Source of the DNA: an uncultured Acidimicrobiaceae bacterium
GTDB lineage: Bacteria; Actinomycetota; Acidimicrobiia; Acidimicrobiales; Ilumatobacteraceae
Reading direction: 5' to 3'
Assembly (NCBI GenBank): GCA_903904615.1
Contig: CAIVDG010000382.1
Span: forward strand, 1-37,462
Length of the DNA stretch: 37,462 nucleotides
Shown here: piece by piece, positions 19,123 through 28,470 of the stretch
Position numbering within the stretch: position 1 is the first letter of the stretch
How the letters are laid out: the number at the start of each line of letters is the position of its first letter
Translations under genes and position numbers: made by a program
Notes under the pieces: model-generated
Database searches by the model: none
Told to the model about the DNA's origin: nothing
What the model saw: only the letters and a program-made list of their open reading frames with translations

Positions 19123-19620
19123 ATGGACCACAACCTCACATGGAGTTCTAGCGACAAGCGCCGCACGATTCCTTTGGAGAGGGTTGACTCGCTTCTGGGA
19201 CAAGAACTGTTCGTCACTGATTGGCGCCAAGTTGATCGTGTTCATTTAGATCACTTTCATTGGTCTGTTGATGAAGTTGATGAAAAGTCGGACATGCTGG
19301 CAAATAAAAATTTTCCGCGTGGAGAAGACAATGTTGATGGATTTATGCTTCTGTCATTGATGACGTCTGCATTTTTTAATAATTTTCCACTCGGTGGCAA
19401 GGATGTTGTTGCGTGGAATTATGGGCTAGACCGGGTTCGGTTTCCTGCAACTGTGTACTTGGAACATCACATCAGGATGCGGGCGGTGCTGACACATGTA
19501 GACCGCAAAGATTCTGGGCTGCTCACTACCAACCAAGTTGTGATGGAGATACGCGAACAAGAGCGTCCCGCAATGTTGGCTCAATTTTTAGTCATGTTGA
19601 CAACGCTTAAAGGAGATTGA
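19123..19620 (+). CDS. MaoC/NodN-like hotdog-fold protein, paralog 2
   Basis: NVDGFMLLSLMTSAFFNNFPLGG...WNYGLDRVRFPATVYLEHHIRMRAVLTHV; clear paralog of the preceding CDS. Confidence 0.7.
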   Translation: MDHNLTWSSSDKRRTIPLERVDSLLGQELFVTDWRQVDRVHLDHFHWSVDEVDEKSDMLANKNFPRGEDNVDGFMLLSLMTSAFFNNFPLGGKDVVAWNYGLDRVRFPATVYLEHHIRMRAVLTHVDRKDSGLLTTNQVVMEIREQERPAMLAQFLVMLTTLKGD

Positions 19621-19640
19621 GAAAAGAAGTAGGGATTGAC

Positions 19641-21049
19641 ATGGGAAACTCAGATTTTGAAGATCAACCTTGGTACATGGGGGTCGTGAGGTTTCACGCC
19701 TGGTTGGAGAAAGGAAACTTAGTGCTACTGAAGTCATTGAATCTCAACTTCGCCGAATAGAGCAAGTGAACTCGAAGATCAATGCAATTGTGGCAAGTGG
19801 AAACGATGATGCTCATGACAAAGCACGTCAATTTGATAACGGGGAGTTGATTGCACCGAACATGGGGATGACGCTGACCACCAAAGTCAACGCAGATCAC
19901 GTGACATATGCGAGCGACAACGGAGTAAGACGGCTCGCGCACAACATGCCAGAAAAGACAGCTGTGTGTATTGAAGGACTCTTGGAGTCGGGAATGGCGA
20001 TGGTGGGGAGAACAAACGCACCTGCAATGTCGATGCGTTTTCACACAGACAATGAACTTCATGGAGAAACCCTCAACCCACACGGCCAACACATCTCAAG
20101 TGGCGGTTCAAGTGGCGGCGCAGCTGCGGCCGTTGCTGCTGGCCTTTGCCACGTTGCTCAGGGAAATGACGTCGGCGGTTCAATTCGCTGGCCGGCCTAC
20201 TGCAATGGAGTGATTGGTCTTCGTCCAACAATCGGACGAATGGTGACTGGCGGAACAAACGCAACTCTTCGGGGATGGTCGGCCGCAAACATGGCAACAA
20301 ATGGACCCATTGCCCGAACAATGCAAGATCTTGAATCCGCATTTATTGCGATGAATAAACCCAATTGGGCGGATCCTTTTTGGGTGCCAGTACCCCTTGA
20401 GTTCCCACTACCAAGTACACCAATAAAAAAAGTGGCATTGGTGACAACCGATTCGCTGGGGCTTCATCCTGCTGTTGTTTCCACTTTGAGAGAAGCTGGT
20501 CGGCATTTGTCCGATGCTGGATACATCGTTGAAGAAGTCTCGCCACCAATGCTTGATGAGTTATTTCAATTGTGGACGACTATTGGCTCCGTAGATATCA
20601 ATTTCGGACTCATTCCTCTGCTATCGGCAACCAACGATCCTGGTTTATCGGAAGTTTACGAGGATTGGTCACCTGCATTTTCAGATGACACCGGCGCAGG
20701 TTTCATGAAAGCTCACATGATGCGTGATCTCATTATTCGCTCGTGGAATGAATTCTTTATAGAATTTCCGTTGGCTGTATTGCCAGGATTCGCAGAACCC
20801 ATGATGCGCAGGGGCCAAGACCGTGAAGGTAACGGAGCAATGTTAAAGGTTGCCGAGCTCGGTCGTTACATGTTGAACATTCCCGCGTTGGGCATTCCCA
20901 CGATGTCCTTCCCAATGGGCCAGTACAGCGGTGCCCCCATTGGAGTGCAGATCGCTGCGCATACGTGGCGTGAAGACTTGATCATCAAGGCTGGTTACGC
21001 CCTTGAGAATCTTCGCGGAATAGTGACGCCCATCGATCCTCAATGGTGA
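19641..21049 (+). CDS. Amidase-signature-family protein (possible frameshift near 5' end)
   Basis: GGSSGGAAAAVAAGL...GNDVGGSIRWPAYCNGVIGLRPTIGR; TLTTKVNADHVTYASDNG. Track ORF starts at TTG 19670; an ATG with an SD-like sequence at 19641 is in another frame. Confidence 0.85.
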
Positions 21050-21121
21050 ACCATTCGCGCACTACCAATTAGGGCAAGAACCTTTATTTTCCTCAAGAGG
21101 GAGATACGGTAGGTCTCCGTC

Positions 21122-22294
21122 ATGACCACACCTATTTCAACCCCTACGGGATTTGCGGCACTCGGAGTGCCTCCCGAGGTGGATAAAGGTCTTGCGGCCG
21201 CCGGATTCGCCGCACCTTTTGCCATCCAAACTGAAGCCATCCCTGTTGCCTTGCGCGGCGTCGACCTCTGCGGTCGGGCACGCACTGGTTCAGGCAAAAC
21301 CCTGGCCTTTGGGGTCCCCATGTTGGCCAGAACAACGAAGTTCTCTCGAGTACGAGCTCCGCGTGGGTTAGTGCTTGTGCCAACGCGCGAACTCGCACTG
21401 CAGGTAGCCGAAGTGTTGCAGCCGATCGGCAAAGAGTGTGACCGCGTTGTCCTGCCCGTGTACGGCGGAGCGTCTCGCGACGATCAAGTTGATGCCTTGG
21501 AAAAAGGTGTCGACATCATTGTTGCAACGCCTCTGCGATTGATTGACCTAATGAAGGGCGATGAAGTATCGCTTTTTGATGTGGAAGTCGTTGTTCTTGA
21601 CGAAGCCGACCGCATGGCCGACGAAGGATTCACTCCGCAAGTGGAGTGGGTGTTGCGCCATGTCACTAGCGAACATCAAACGATGTTGTTCTCGGCCACA
21701 TTGGACGGCCAAGTGGGCAACCTTGTGCGTCGCTACATGAAGTCACCAGACGAAGTGAGTATTGATTCGCCCACTGACACTGTGGGAACAATGCACCATT
21801 TGTTTTTGGCTATCCACAAGATGGACAAAGACAAAGTGATTGCCGCAATTGTTGAGTCAACCGGAAAGACAGTTGTGTTCTGTGACACGAAGCGTTTGTG
21901 CGACAGAGTGACAGAGAACTTGCAAGACCTTGGTGTGAATGCGGCGGCGATTCATGGCGACCTCACGCAAGCTGCGCGAGAAAAGGCAATTGTTCGTTTC
22001 ACCGATAACCAATTGAAGGTTCTCGTGGCCACAGATGTGGCTGCTCGAGGCATCGACATAGATGACGTGGCATGCGTCATCCATTACGTGCCACCAATTG
22101 ACACGAAGGCGTACTTGCACCGTTCGGGTCGTACTGCTCGCGCAGGTCGCGATGGTTGGGCTGTCACATTGGCTGAATACAACCAGCACACCACGTGCCG
22201 CATCATTCAGCGTGCGTTACGTCTTTCGTTGTCTGCACCAGTTGAGGTGTTCTCGAACGACAAGCGCCTGTCTGACTTGAATTCATTCTTGTAA
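21122..22294 (+). CDS. DEAD-box ATP-dependent RNA helicase
   Basis: ARTGSGKT, VPTRELALQ, VLDEADRM, FSATLDGQ, HRSGRTARAG. Confidence 0.96.
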   Translation: MTTPISTPTGFAALGVPPEVDKGLAAAGFAAPFAIQTEAIPVALRGVDLCGRARTGSGKTLAFGVPMLARTTKFSRVRAPRGLVLVPTRELALQVAEVLQPIGKECDRVVLPVYGGASRDDQVDALEKGVDIIVATPLRLIDLMKGDEVSLFDVEVVVLDEADRMADEGFTPQVEWVLRHVTSEHQTMLFSATLDGQVGNLVRRYMKSPDEVSIDSPTDTVGTMHHLFLAIHKMDKDKVIAAIVESTGKTVVFCDTKRLCDRVTENLQDLGVNAAAIHGDLTQAAREKAIVRFTDNQLKVLVATDVAARGIDIDDVACVIHYVPPIDTKAYLHRSGRTARAGRDGWAVTLAEYNQHTTCRIIQRALRLSLSAPVEVFSNDKRLSDLNSFL

Positions 22295-22370
22295 CACAGC
22301 ATTGGTGCCATTCAGTACAGTGGGCCTAGACACAATCTTGAGGCAAATGCTTCAAGATGGGGGAGTTACT

Positions 22371-24164
22371 GTGAAACTGAAAACAGCACTTGCGACCTGC
22401 GTGGTTGTAGCAACACTTGCTGCCAGTGGGGGAACTGCTTTGTCGGTTCCGACAGAAGACGAGCAAATCCCTAGTCCACATACATCGGCTACAGGCGCCC
22501 ATGGTGTGGAGATGAATGAAGTATCTGGTCTTCGAGACAATGTTTCTGTCTTGGTGGGTAGTGGAGGAACAAAGATTTGCTCGTCCACGCTTGATCCTTC
22601 GTGCTCCACTTCTGGTGGGTATTACTTCCGTGCGGTGCTTGGCCCATGCACAACCACAACGACAGTGGATTGCATCGAAGGAGTGAGTGCAACGCGTGGC
22701 GGCACTGTGAGTAGTGGTGCGTTCTCGCGATTCTTCCCCGCAAGAGGTGTCACTGACTTCACAGGTTCCACTGCAGATGGTGTACCTGATGGAGTAGCAC
22801 CCGGTCTCTGGAGTTTTCCATCGGTTCCACATTCAAACGGAACCGACTACCAGGTGACGGTTCAAATTGTTGGGTCCAAGAAGAACGGAAATGCGCTCAG
22901 CCCGCAACGAACCTTCTTTGCGAACATCACGCCAGTCAGCATTTATCAAACGACGTGTGCCCCTCAATTCAATGGTCATTGCATGGATACCTATTACGAA
23001 GGAACTGGTTCAAACGGAATGCCTACTGTTCGTTTTGCAGGCGTTGCCGCAGACCAAGACGGTGGTTTTCGTTGTCAGAACTGGGGCGAAAATTCGCAAT
23101 GTGCCTTGAAGCATGCATTTCCATCGGATGTGAAGTTCTCTCTGAAGGTGCGCCTTCGCACCACCCCTCATGGTTGGCTCCATGGGCGCATGCTTGATCC
23201 AGTTGCAACAATTACCACCGAATCAAATGTCACTACGGTTGTAGTGGAAGCTGCTCCAGTGAAGGTCCCCGTTGTTGCGGCATCAGCAGATTGGTCTGCA
23301 CTGCCCGCATCAATTCAGCAGTTCTTCTCTACATGTGCAACGTGTGGCACTCGCCGTCACGACAACCAGCTTTTCAATCCCGCTGTGCGAAACCTGGTGT
23401 CTCAGCCACTTGCGTACAAGACCACATCATTCGAACAATTAGAACTGTGGAAATCGTTTACTGCCGATTCGGCGTATGCAGTGCCTTCCGTGTGGAATGT
23501 GCGAACGCTGAGTGACTCAGAGATGTCAAACGCCCCCTCGTGTATCCGTAATGGAGGCGGCGTCACGGGAGTGGTGTCTACCAATGCCACGCTCTACGCG
23601 GAAGGTCCACCTGCGTATGACTCGACACGAGGAACACTCTCGTACAAAGTTGCTGCACCGCATTACATGCGCGATGGAGTGACTCCGTTCTCGGGTTACT
23701 ACGGATTGTTGCTTCGTGAAGATGTTGCAGAGTGCCTCTACGGGGCACCAGATTTCACTTCCGCATCAACAGTGACTGTGTCATCAGAAAGTGGCGCCAC
23801 AAAAGCCGCCACCACAACCATGTCGCGCACAAACGGATGGTTCCGGTTTGTTGCAAATGGATACACGCACTCGGCTCCCACTGTGAAAGTGAAACTCAGC
23901 CCGAAGTGGCCCACATTGCGTGCGGGTCGGAAACTTTCCACGAAAACCATTGCAAAGTCGTATGGCATGTCGGTTCCAACGAAGGCGACAGTGACCGCAG
24001 CAGTTTCTTCAAGGTCGACGAAAGTCTGCTCCGTGAAGGCTGGCACGATTGTTGGTAAACGGAAGGGAACATGCACACTGAAAATCAGTGTGAAACCTGC
24101 GCCGACTAAGAAAGTTCCACGACCAAAGACAGTCTCAAAGACTGTCAAAGTCGTTATTTCATAG
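22371..24164 (+). CDS. Secreted hypothetical protein with repeated Cys and a basic Ig-like C-terminal region
   Basis: GTG start at 22371 gives signal peptide VKLKTALATCVVVATLAASGGTALS; C-terminus TVTAAVSSRSTKVCSVKAGTIVGKRKGTCTLKISVKP. Confidence 0.7.
   Translation: MKLKTALATCVVVATLAASGGTALSVPTEDEQIPSPHTSATGAHGVEMNEVSGLRDNVSVLVGSGGTKICSSTLDPSCSTSGGYYFRAVLGPCTTTTTVDCIEGVSATRGGTVSSGAFSRFFPARGVTDFTGSTADGVPDGVAPGLWSFPSVPHSNGTDYQVTVQIVGSKKNGNALSPQRTFFANITPVSIYQTTCAPQFNGHCMDTYYEGTGSNGMPTVRFAGVAADQDGGFRCQNWGENSQCALKHAFPSDVKFSLKVRLRTTPHGWLHGRMLDPVATITTESNVTTVVVEAAPVKVPVVAASADWSALPASIQQFFSTCATCGTRRHDNQLFNPAVRNLVSQPLAYKTTSFEQLELWKSFTADSAYAVPSVWNVRTLSDSEMSNAPSCIRNGGGVTGVVSTNATLYAEGPPAYDSTRGTLSYKVAAPHYMRDGVTPFSGYYGLLLREDVAECLYGAPDFTSASTVTVSSESGATKAATTTMSRTNGWFRFVANGYTHSAPTVKVKLSPKWPTLRAGRKLSTKTIAKSYGMSVPTKATVTAAVSSRSTKVCSVKAGTIVGKRKGTCTLKISVKPAPTKKVPRPKTVSKTVKVVIS
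24128..24146. terminator. Possible bidirectional hairpin at the convergent gene ends
   Basis: GACAGTC-TCAAA-GACTGTC perfect 7-bp stem at the end of the secreted-protein CDS, next to the leuD stop. No strong T run. Confidence 0.35.
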
Positions 24165-24166
24165 AT

Positions 24167-24754
24167 TTATGCACGTAGCCAAGATGGACGAGTCTTTTCG
24201 AACTCGTTGATCTTGTCGGCATGAGTCATCGTGATGCCAATGTCGTCGAGACCGTTCAAGAAACGGTGTTGCGTTGGCGCATCCATAGGGAACGATTCGC
24301 TGAATCCGGCTGATGGAACTTCCACCAGCAAGCGCTCCATGTCAACGGTGATTTCTGTTGACGCATCGTTCTCAACAAGGTCCCACAACTTTTCCACCGA
24401 CGACAAAGGCAGTATCACTGGGGCTAGACCATTCTTGGTGCAGTTGTTGCGGAAGATGTCGGAGAAACTCGGCGCAATGACAGCATCGAATCCGTACTGC
24501 TGAATTGCCCACACTGCGTGCTCGCGTGACGAGCCAACGCCGAAGCTTGGGCCAGCAATCAGAATGCTTGCACCTGCGTAACGCTCATCGTTCAGCACGA
24601 AGCTGCGATCGTCACGCCACGTGGAGAACAACCCCGCTTCAAAGCCTGTGCGCTCCACACGCTTCAGCCAGTCGGCAGGAATGATTTGGTCGGTGTCAAC
24701 GTCGCTTCGCTTCAGTGGAACTCCACGACCGGTGAGAATGCGTACAGATTTCAT
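24167..24754 (-). CDS. leuD: 3-isopropylmalate dehydratase small subunit
   Basis: 195 aa; [67 protein letters not shown]. Confidence 0.96.
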   Translation of the reverse strand: MKSVRILTGRGVPLKRSDVDTDQIIPADWLKRVERTGFEAGLFSTWRDDRSFVLNDERYAGASILIAGPSFGVGSSREHAVWAIQQYGFDAVIAPSFSDIFRNNCTKNGLAPVILPLSSVEKLWDLVENDASTEITVDMERLLVEVPSAGFSESFPMDAPTQHRFLNGLDDIGITMTHADKINEFEKTRPSWLRA

Positions 24755-26154
24755 TTCAAATCTCCTGGGCTAGCGAAGTGTCCGGCAACTGCTGTTGCCG
24801 CAGCGACGGCGGGGGAGACAAGGTGAGTGCGTCCACCGCGACCCTGACGTCCTTCGAAGTTTCTGTTGCTGGTGCTTGCAGCACGTTCGCCGGGTGCAAG
24901 CTTGTCGGGGTTCATTGCAAGACACATGCTGCATCCAGGTTCGCGGAAGTCAACACCGGCCTCAATAAGAATTTTGTCCAGTCCTTCAGCAATTGCTTGT
25001 GTACGTACAGCGTGGCTACCAGGAACCACCATTGCGCGCTTTACAGAGACTTTGCGTCCTTTGAATACTGCAGCTGCTGCACGAATATCTTCAATACGAC
25101 CGTTGGTGCATGAACCAATGAACACGGTGTCTACGGGGACATCGCGCATGTTGGTCCCTGGTGTAAGTCCCATGTAGTCGAGCGCACGCTGAATGGTGTC
25201 TGCAGCGGTGTCGTCGGCAGCATCTGATGGCGAAGGAATGACTCCGTCGATTGGTAGCACCTGTGCAGGGTTTGTTCCCCAGCTGACGTATGGCGTCAAC
25301 GTTGTTGCATCAATGAAGACTTCTTTGTCCCAAACGGCACCGTCGTCTGTCTTCAATTCTTTCCATGCAGCAACAGCGGCATCCCACTGAGCACCTGTTG
25401 GTGCGTGCTCGCGACCCTTCAAGTATTCAAAAGTGGTGTCGTCAGGAGCGATGAGGCCAGCTTTTGCACCAGCTTCAATGCTCATGTTGCACACAGTCAT
25501 GCGGCCTTCCATGGACAACGCGCGAATTGCAGAACCGCGGTATTCAATAACGTGACCAATTCCGCCGCCGGTACCAATCTTTCCGATGATGGCAAGAATG
25601 ATGTCTTTTGCGGTTACACCTGCAGGCACATCGCCATCAACGGTGACCGACATCCACTTCGGACGTGATTGCGGAAGAGTCTGTGTTGCAAGAACATGTT
25701 CCACTTCGCTGGTTCCAATGCCAAATGCAAGCGCGCCAAATGCACCGTGCGTTGCTGTGTGGCTGTCACCGCACACAATGGTCATGCCGGGCAATGTGCG
25801 ACCTTGCTCTGGTCCAATGACGTGAACAATTCCTTGATGATCGTTGCCCATAGGGAAGTGCGTGAAGCCGAACTCTGCGGCGTTGTCGCGAAGCACTTGC
25901 ACCTGTCGTGCAGAAATGGGGTCTGCAATGGGAAGGTGAATGTCCGCAGTAGGAACGTTGTGGTCTTCCGTTGCAATTGTGAGGTCGGGGCGACGCAAGG
26001 GGCGTCCGGTCATGCGGAGACCGTCGAACGCCTGAGGGCTGGTGACTTCATGCACCAAGTGCAAGTCGATGTACAGAAGGTCGGCTTCGCCGTCGGCGCG
26101 GTGAACCACGTGCTGGTCCCACACCTTCTGGGGGAGTGTTAATGGTGTCGACAT
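24751..26154 (-). CDS. leuC: 3-isopropylmalate dehydratase large subunit
   Basis: [91 protein letters not shown] overlap with leuD. Confidence 0.97.
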   Translation of the reverse strand: MSTPLTLPQKVWDQHVVHRADGEADLLYIDLHLVHEVTSPQAFDGLRMTGRPLRRPDLTIATEDHNVPTADIHLPIADPISARQVQVLRDNAAEFGFTHFPMGNDHQGIVHVIGPEQGRTLPGMTIVCGDSHTATHGAFGALAFGIGTSEVEHVLATQTLPQSRPKWMSVTVDGDVPAGVTAKDIILAIIGKIGTGGGIGHVIEYRGSAIRALSMEGRMTVCNMSIEAGAKAGLIAPDDTTFEYLKGREHAPTGAQWDAAVAAWKELKTDDGAVWDKEVFIDATTLTPYVSWGTNPAQVLPIDGVIPSPSDAADDTAADTIQRALDYMGLTPGTNMRDVPVDTVFIGSCTNGRIEDIRAAAAVFKGRKVSVKRAMVVPGSHAVRTQAIAEGLDKILIEAGVDFREPGCSMCLAMNPDKLAPGERAASTSNRNFEGRQGRGGRTHLVSPAVAAATAVAGHFASPGDLK

Positions 26155-26189
26155 TCGGATCCTTTCGGAATCGCGTAGTGCGTTGTCTC

Positions 26190-26213
26190 AGTATATGGGA
26201 TATACTTCCCATA
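26190..26213. promoter_or_regulatory. Divergent leuC / IclR promoter-operator
   Basis: AGTATA-TGGGA-TATACT (a TATACT on each strand) overlaps perfect inverted repeat TATGGGA-TATACT-TCCCATA (26194-26213). Confidence 0.7.
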
Positions 26214-26215
26214 CA

Positions 26216-26866
26216 ATGGACAGCGTATCAGGGGTAGGGGTTCTCGACAAGGCGTTTCTTGTTTTGAATGCACTTGTCACACGCCCTCTTTCGCTTGCCG
26301 AAGCCGTTGACGAAACAGGTATTCCGCGCGCCACATGCCATCGGTTGTTGTCGGCGTTAGAAGCACATGGTGCGGTTCGACGTAATGACGATGGGTTGTA
26401 TTGCGTTGGTCCCACTATGGCTGGTTTAGGTCGTGCAGCAGGGTCGCAGTTCCCGTTTCTTGGTCGTGCACGCGAGGTTGCAACCGATGTTCGCGATCGC
26501 ACCGGAGAAAGCGTTCAAGTGTTTGTTCCTGAAACCGATGGTCGACGTTGCGTGGTGTCGCTGGAGTCCCCAAACGGTCTTCGTTGGATTGTTGCCGAAG
26601 GCGCGTTGTTTCCGCTGACGCGTGGTTCTGCAGGCAAAGTGTTGAGCAACGCAAAGTTGGCGGCTGGCGGATGGATCGAGTCGGTGGAAGAGCGCGTAAA
26701 GGGCGTTGCGTCAGTAAGTGCGCCTGTGTTCGATGCGGCTGGCGATGTGATTGCAGCTTTTTCTGTGTCTGGTCCGCTTGAACGGATGAGTAGAACTCCA
26801 GGTTCGAAATACGGTTCCGTTGTGGCGCGTGCCGCAAAGACACTCACCGATTTCCTTCAGGGGTAG
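26216..26866 (+). CDS. IclR-family regulator, LtbR/NdgR-like by context
   Basis: HTH: VLDKAFLVLNALVTRPLSLAEAVDETGIPRATCHRLLSALEAHGAVRR; divergent to leuCD, the arrangement known for C. glutamicum LtbR and Streptomyces NdgR. Confidence 0.85.
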   Translation: MDSVSGVGVLDKAFLVLNALVTRPLSLAEAVDETGIPRATCHRLLSALEAHGAVRRNDDGLYCVGPTMAGLGRAAGSQFPFLGRAREVATDVRDRTGESVQVFVPETDGRRCVVSLESPNGLRWIVAEGALFPLTRGSAGKVLSNAKLAAGGWIESVEERVKGVASVSAPVFDAAGDVIAAFSVSGPLERMSRTPGSKYGSVVARAAKTLTDFLQG

Positions 26867-26901
26867 TGCCAAATCCTTATTGTGTGTGTCCACATGGCGG
26901 C

Positions 26902-27405
26902 ATGAATGACGACACTCCTCAAACACCCATCGCACTTGCAGAGATCACCGATATTGCAATCGGGGTTGAAATGAAGCTGCACGAACTACTCGACACTTTC
27001 GAGCTTCCTGGAGCTCGTCTCTACGGTGTGAATTGTGCAGCACGACCCACTACTGAGCCCAACTTGTGTTCTCTCGCTCAACATCCCGATGTCTACGAAC
27101 TACTCGATTCTCCTTCTAGTGCGTTGGCGCGCATGTTTGACGCAGCAGCAATTGTGACCACCGGCTGGGCCGCACCACTCGGACCAGACGGAACTGTTGA
27201 TGGTGCACCCAGTGAGCACGCTCTACGACGTCGCGTACGACTCGTGGTCGCCGTCGCAGATCATGGCGTTGCAAGTGTGTTGCGATTCGCCGACGACCCC
27301 GAAGATGTTGTCACCGACCCTGGCTCGGCTACAGGTTCGTTGGCCGATGCCATCACACGTTTCTGGTTTGACCCCCCCATTAACTTGCCTGCCAGTACAG
27401 AGTGA
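26902..27405 (+). CDS. Hypothetical protein
   Basis: Coherent ORF between the IclR gene and nadA; ATG at 26902, or GTG at 26866 overlapping the IclR stop. Confidence 0.6.
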   Translation: MNDDTPQTPIALAEITDIAIGVEMKLHELLDTFELPGARLYGVNCAARPTTEPNLCSLAQHPDVYELLDSPSSALARMFDAAAIVTTGWAAPLGPDGTVDGAPSEHALRRRVRLVVAVADHGVASVLRFADDPEDVVTDPGSATGSLADAITRFWFDPPINLPASTE

Positions 27406-27492
27406 ACGTGCGTGTTTTCACAAGGAACGGTGTGTGGCGTGCAACTTTTCACAATGGCGCAAAAGCGATGAAAGACACCTAGCCTTTTCTTT

Positions 27493-28470
27493 GTGACAAC
27501 AACAGTTGATCCCCAATGGTCCGCTCGCATTCGAGCTCTTGCAGAAGAGAAGGACGCAGTCATTCTCGCGCACAACTATCAGGTGCCCGAGATTCAAGAT
27601 GTTGCGCATCATGTTGGTGACTCACTCGCGTTGTCTCGCATTGCCGCCACTGTTCCGCAATCCACCATCATTTTCTGTGGTGTTCACTTCATGGCAGAAA
27701 CAGCAAAAATTCTGTCGTACGACAAGACCATCATCATTCCCGATGAGCGTGCTGGCTGTTCGCTTGCAGACACCATCACCGCAGATCAACTTCGCGAATG
27801 GAAAGCACAGCATCCGGGTGCAGTTGTTGTTAGTTATGTCAATACAACTGCGGCGGTAAAGGCTGAAACAGATATTTGTTGCACAAGTTCAAACGCTGTA
27901 GAAGTGGTGCAATCAATCCCTGCCGACAAAGAGGTTCTGTTCCTTCCCGACCAATTCTTAGGTGCTCACGTTCAGCGCATCACGAAGCGCAACAACATGC
28001 ACATCTGGATGGGCGAGTGCCACGTACACGCAGGCATTAATGGTTCTGAACTAAAGGCCATGGTTGCTGCCGAACCAGAAGCCGAACTATTTGTTCACCC
28101 TGAGTGTGGTTGTGCAACAAGCGCGTTGTATTTGGCATCGGAGGGTGTTGTTCCGGCAGAGCGCACACACATTCTCTCCACCGGAGGAATGTTGGATGCA
28201 GCTCGCACAACAAAGGCCAAGAAAGTCTTAGTAGCGACAGAAACAGGAATGTTGCACCAGTTGCGCAAAGTGAATGTCACCACAGAATTCCAGCCAGTTA
28301 ATCGCGCTGCGGTGTGTAAGTACATGAAAATGATTACTCCCGAAAAGTTGGAGCACGCTCTTTTGCATGGCACCGATGTGGTGGATGTACCGCGCGACAT
28401 TGCCGACCGTGCGCGCCAGTCGGTAGAGCGCATGATCGCCATTGGTACGCCATCTCGTGTCGGCGAATAA
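27493..28470 (+). CDS. nadA: Quinolinate synthase
   Basis: [56 protein letters not shown]. Confidence 0.96.
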   Translation: MTTTVDPQWSARIRALAEEKDAVILAHNYQVPEIQDVAHHVGDSLALSRIAATVPQSTIIFCGVHFMAETAKILSYDKTIIIPDERAGCSLADTITADQLREWKAQHPGAVVVSYVNTTAAVKAETDICCTSSNAVEVVQSIPADKEVLFLPDQFLGAHVQRITKRNNMHIWMGECHVHAGINGSELKAMVAAEPEAELFVHPECGCATSALYLASEGVVPAERTHILSTGGMLDAARTTKAKKVLVATETGMLHQLRKVNVTTEFQPVNRAAVCKYMKMITPEKLEHALLHGTDVVDVPRDIADRARQSVERMIAIGTPSRVGE

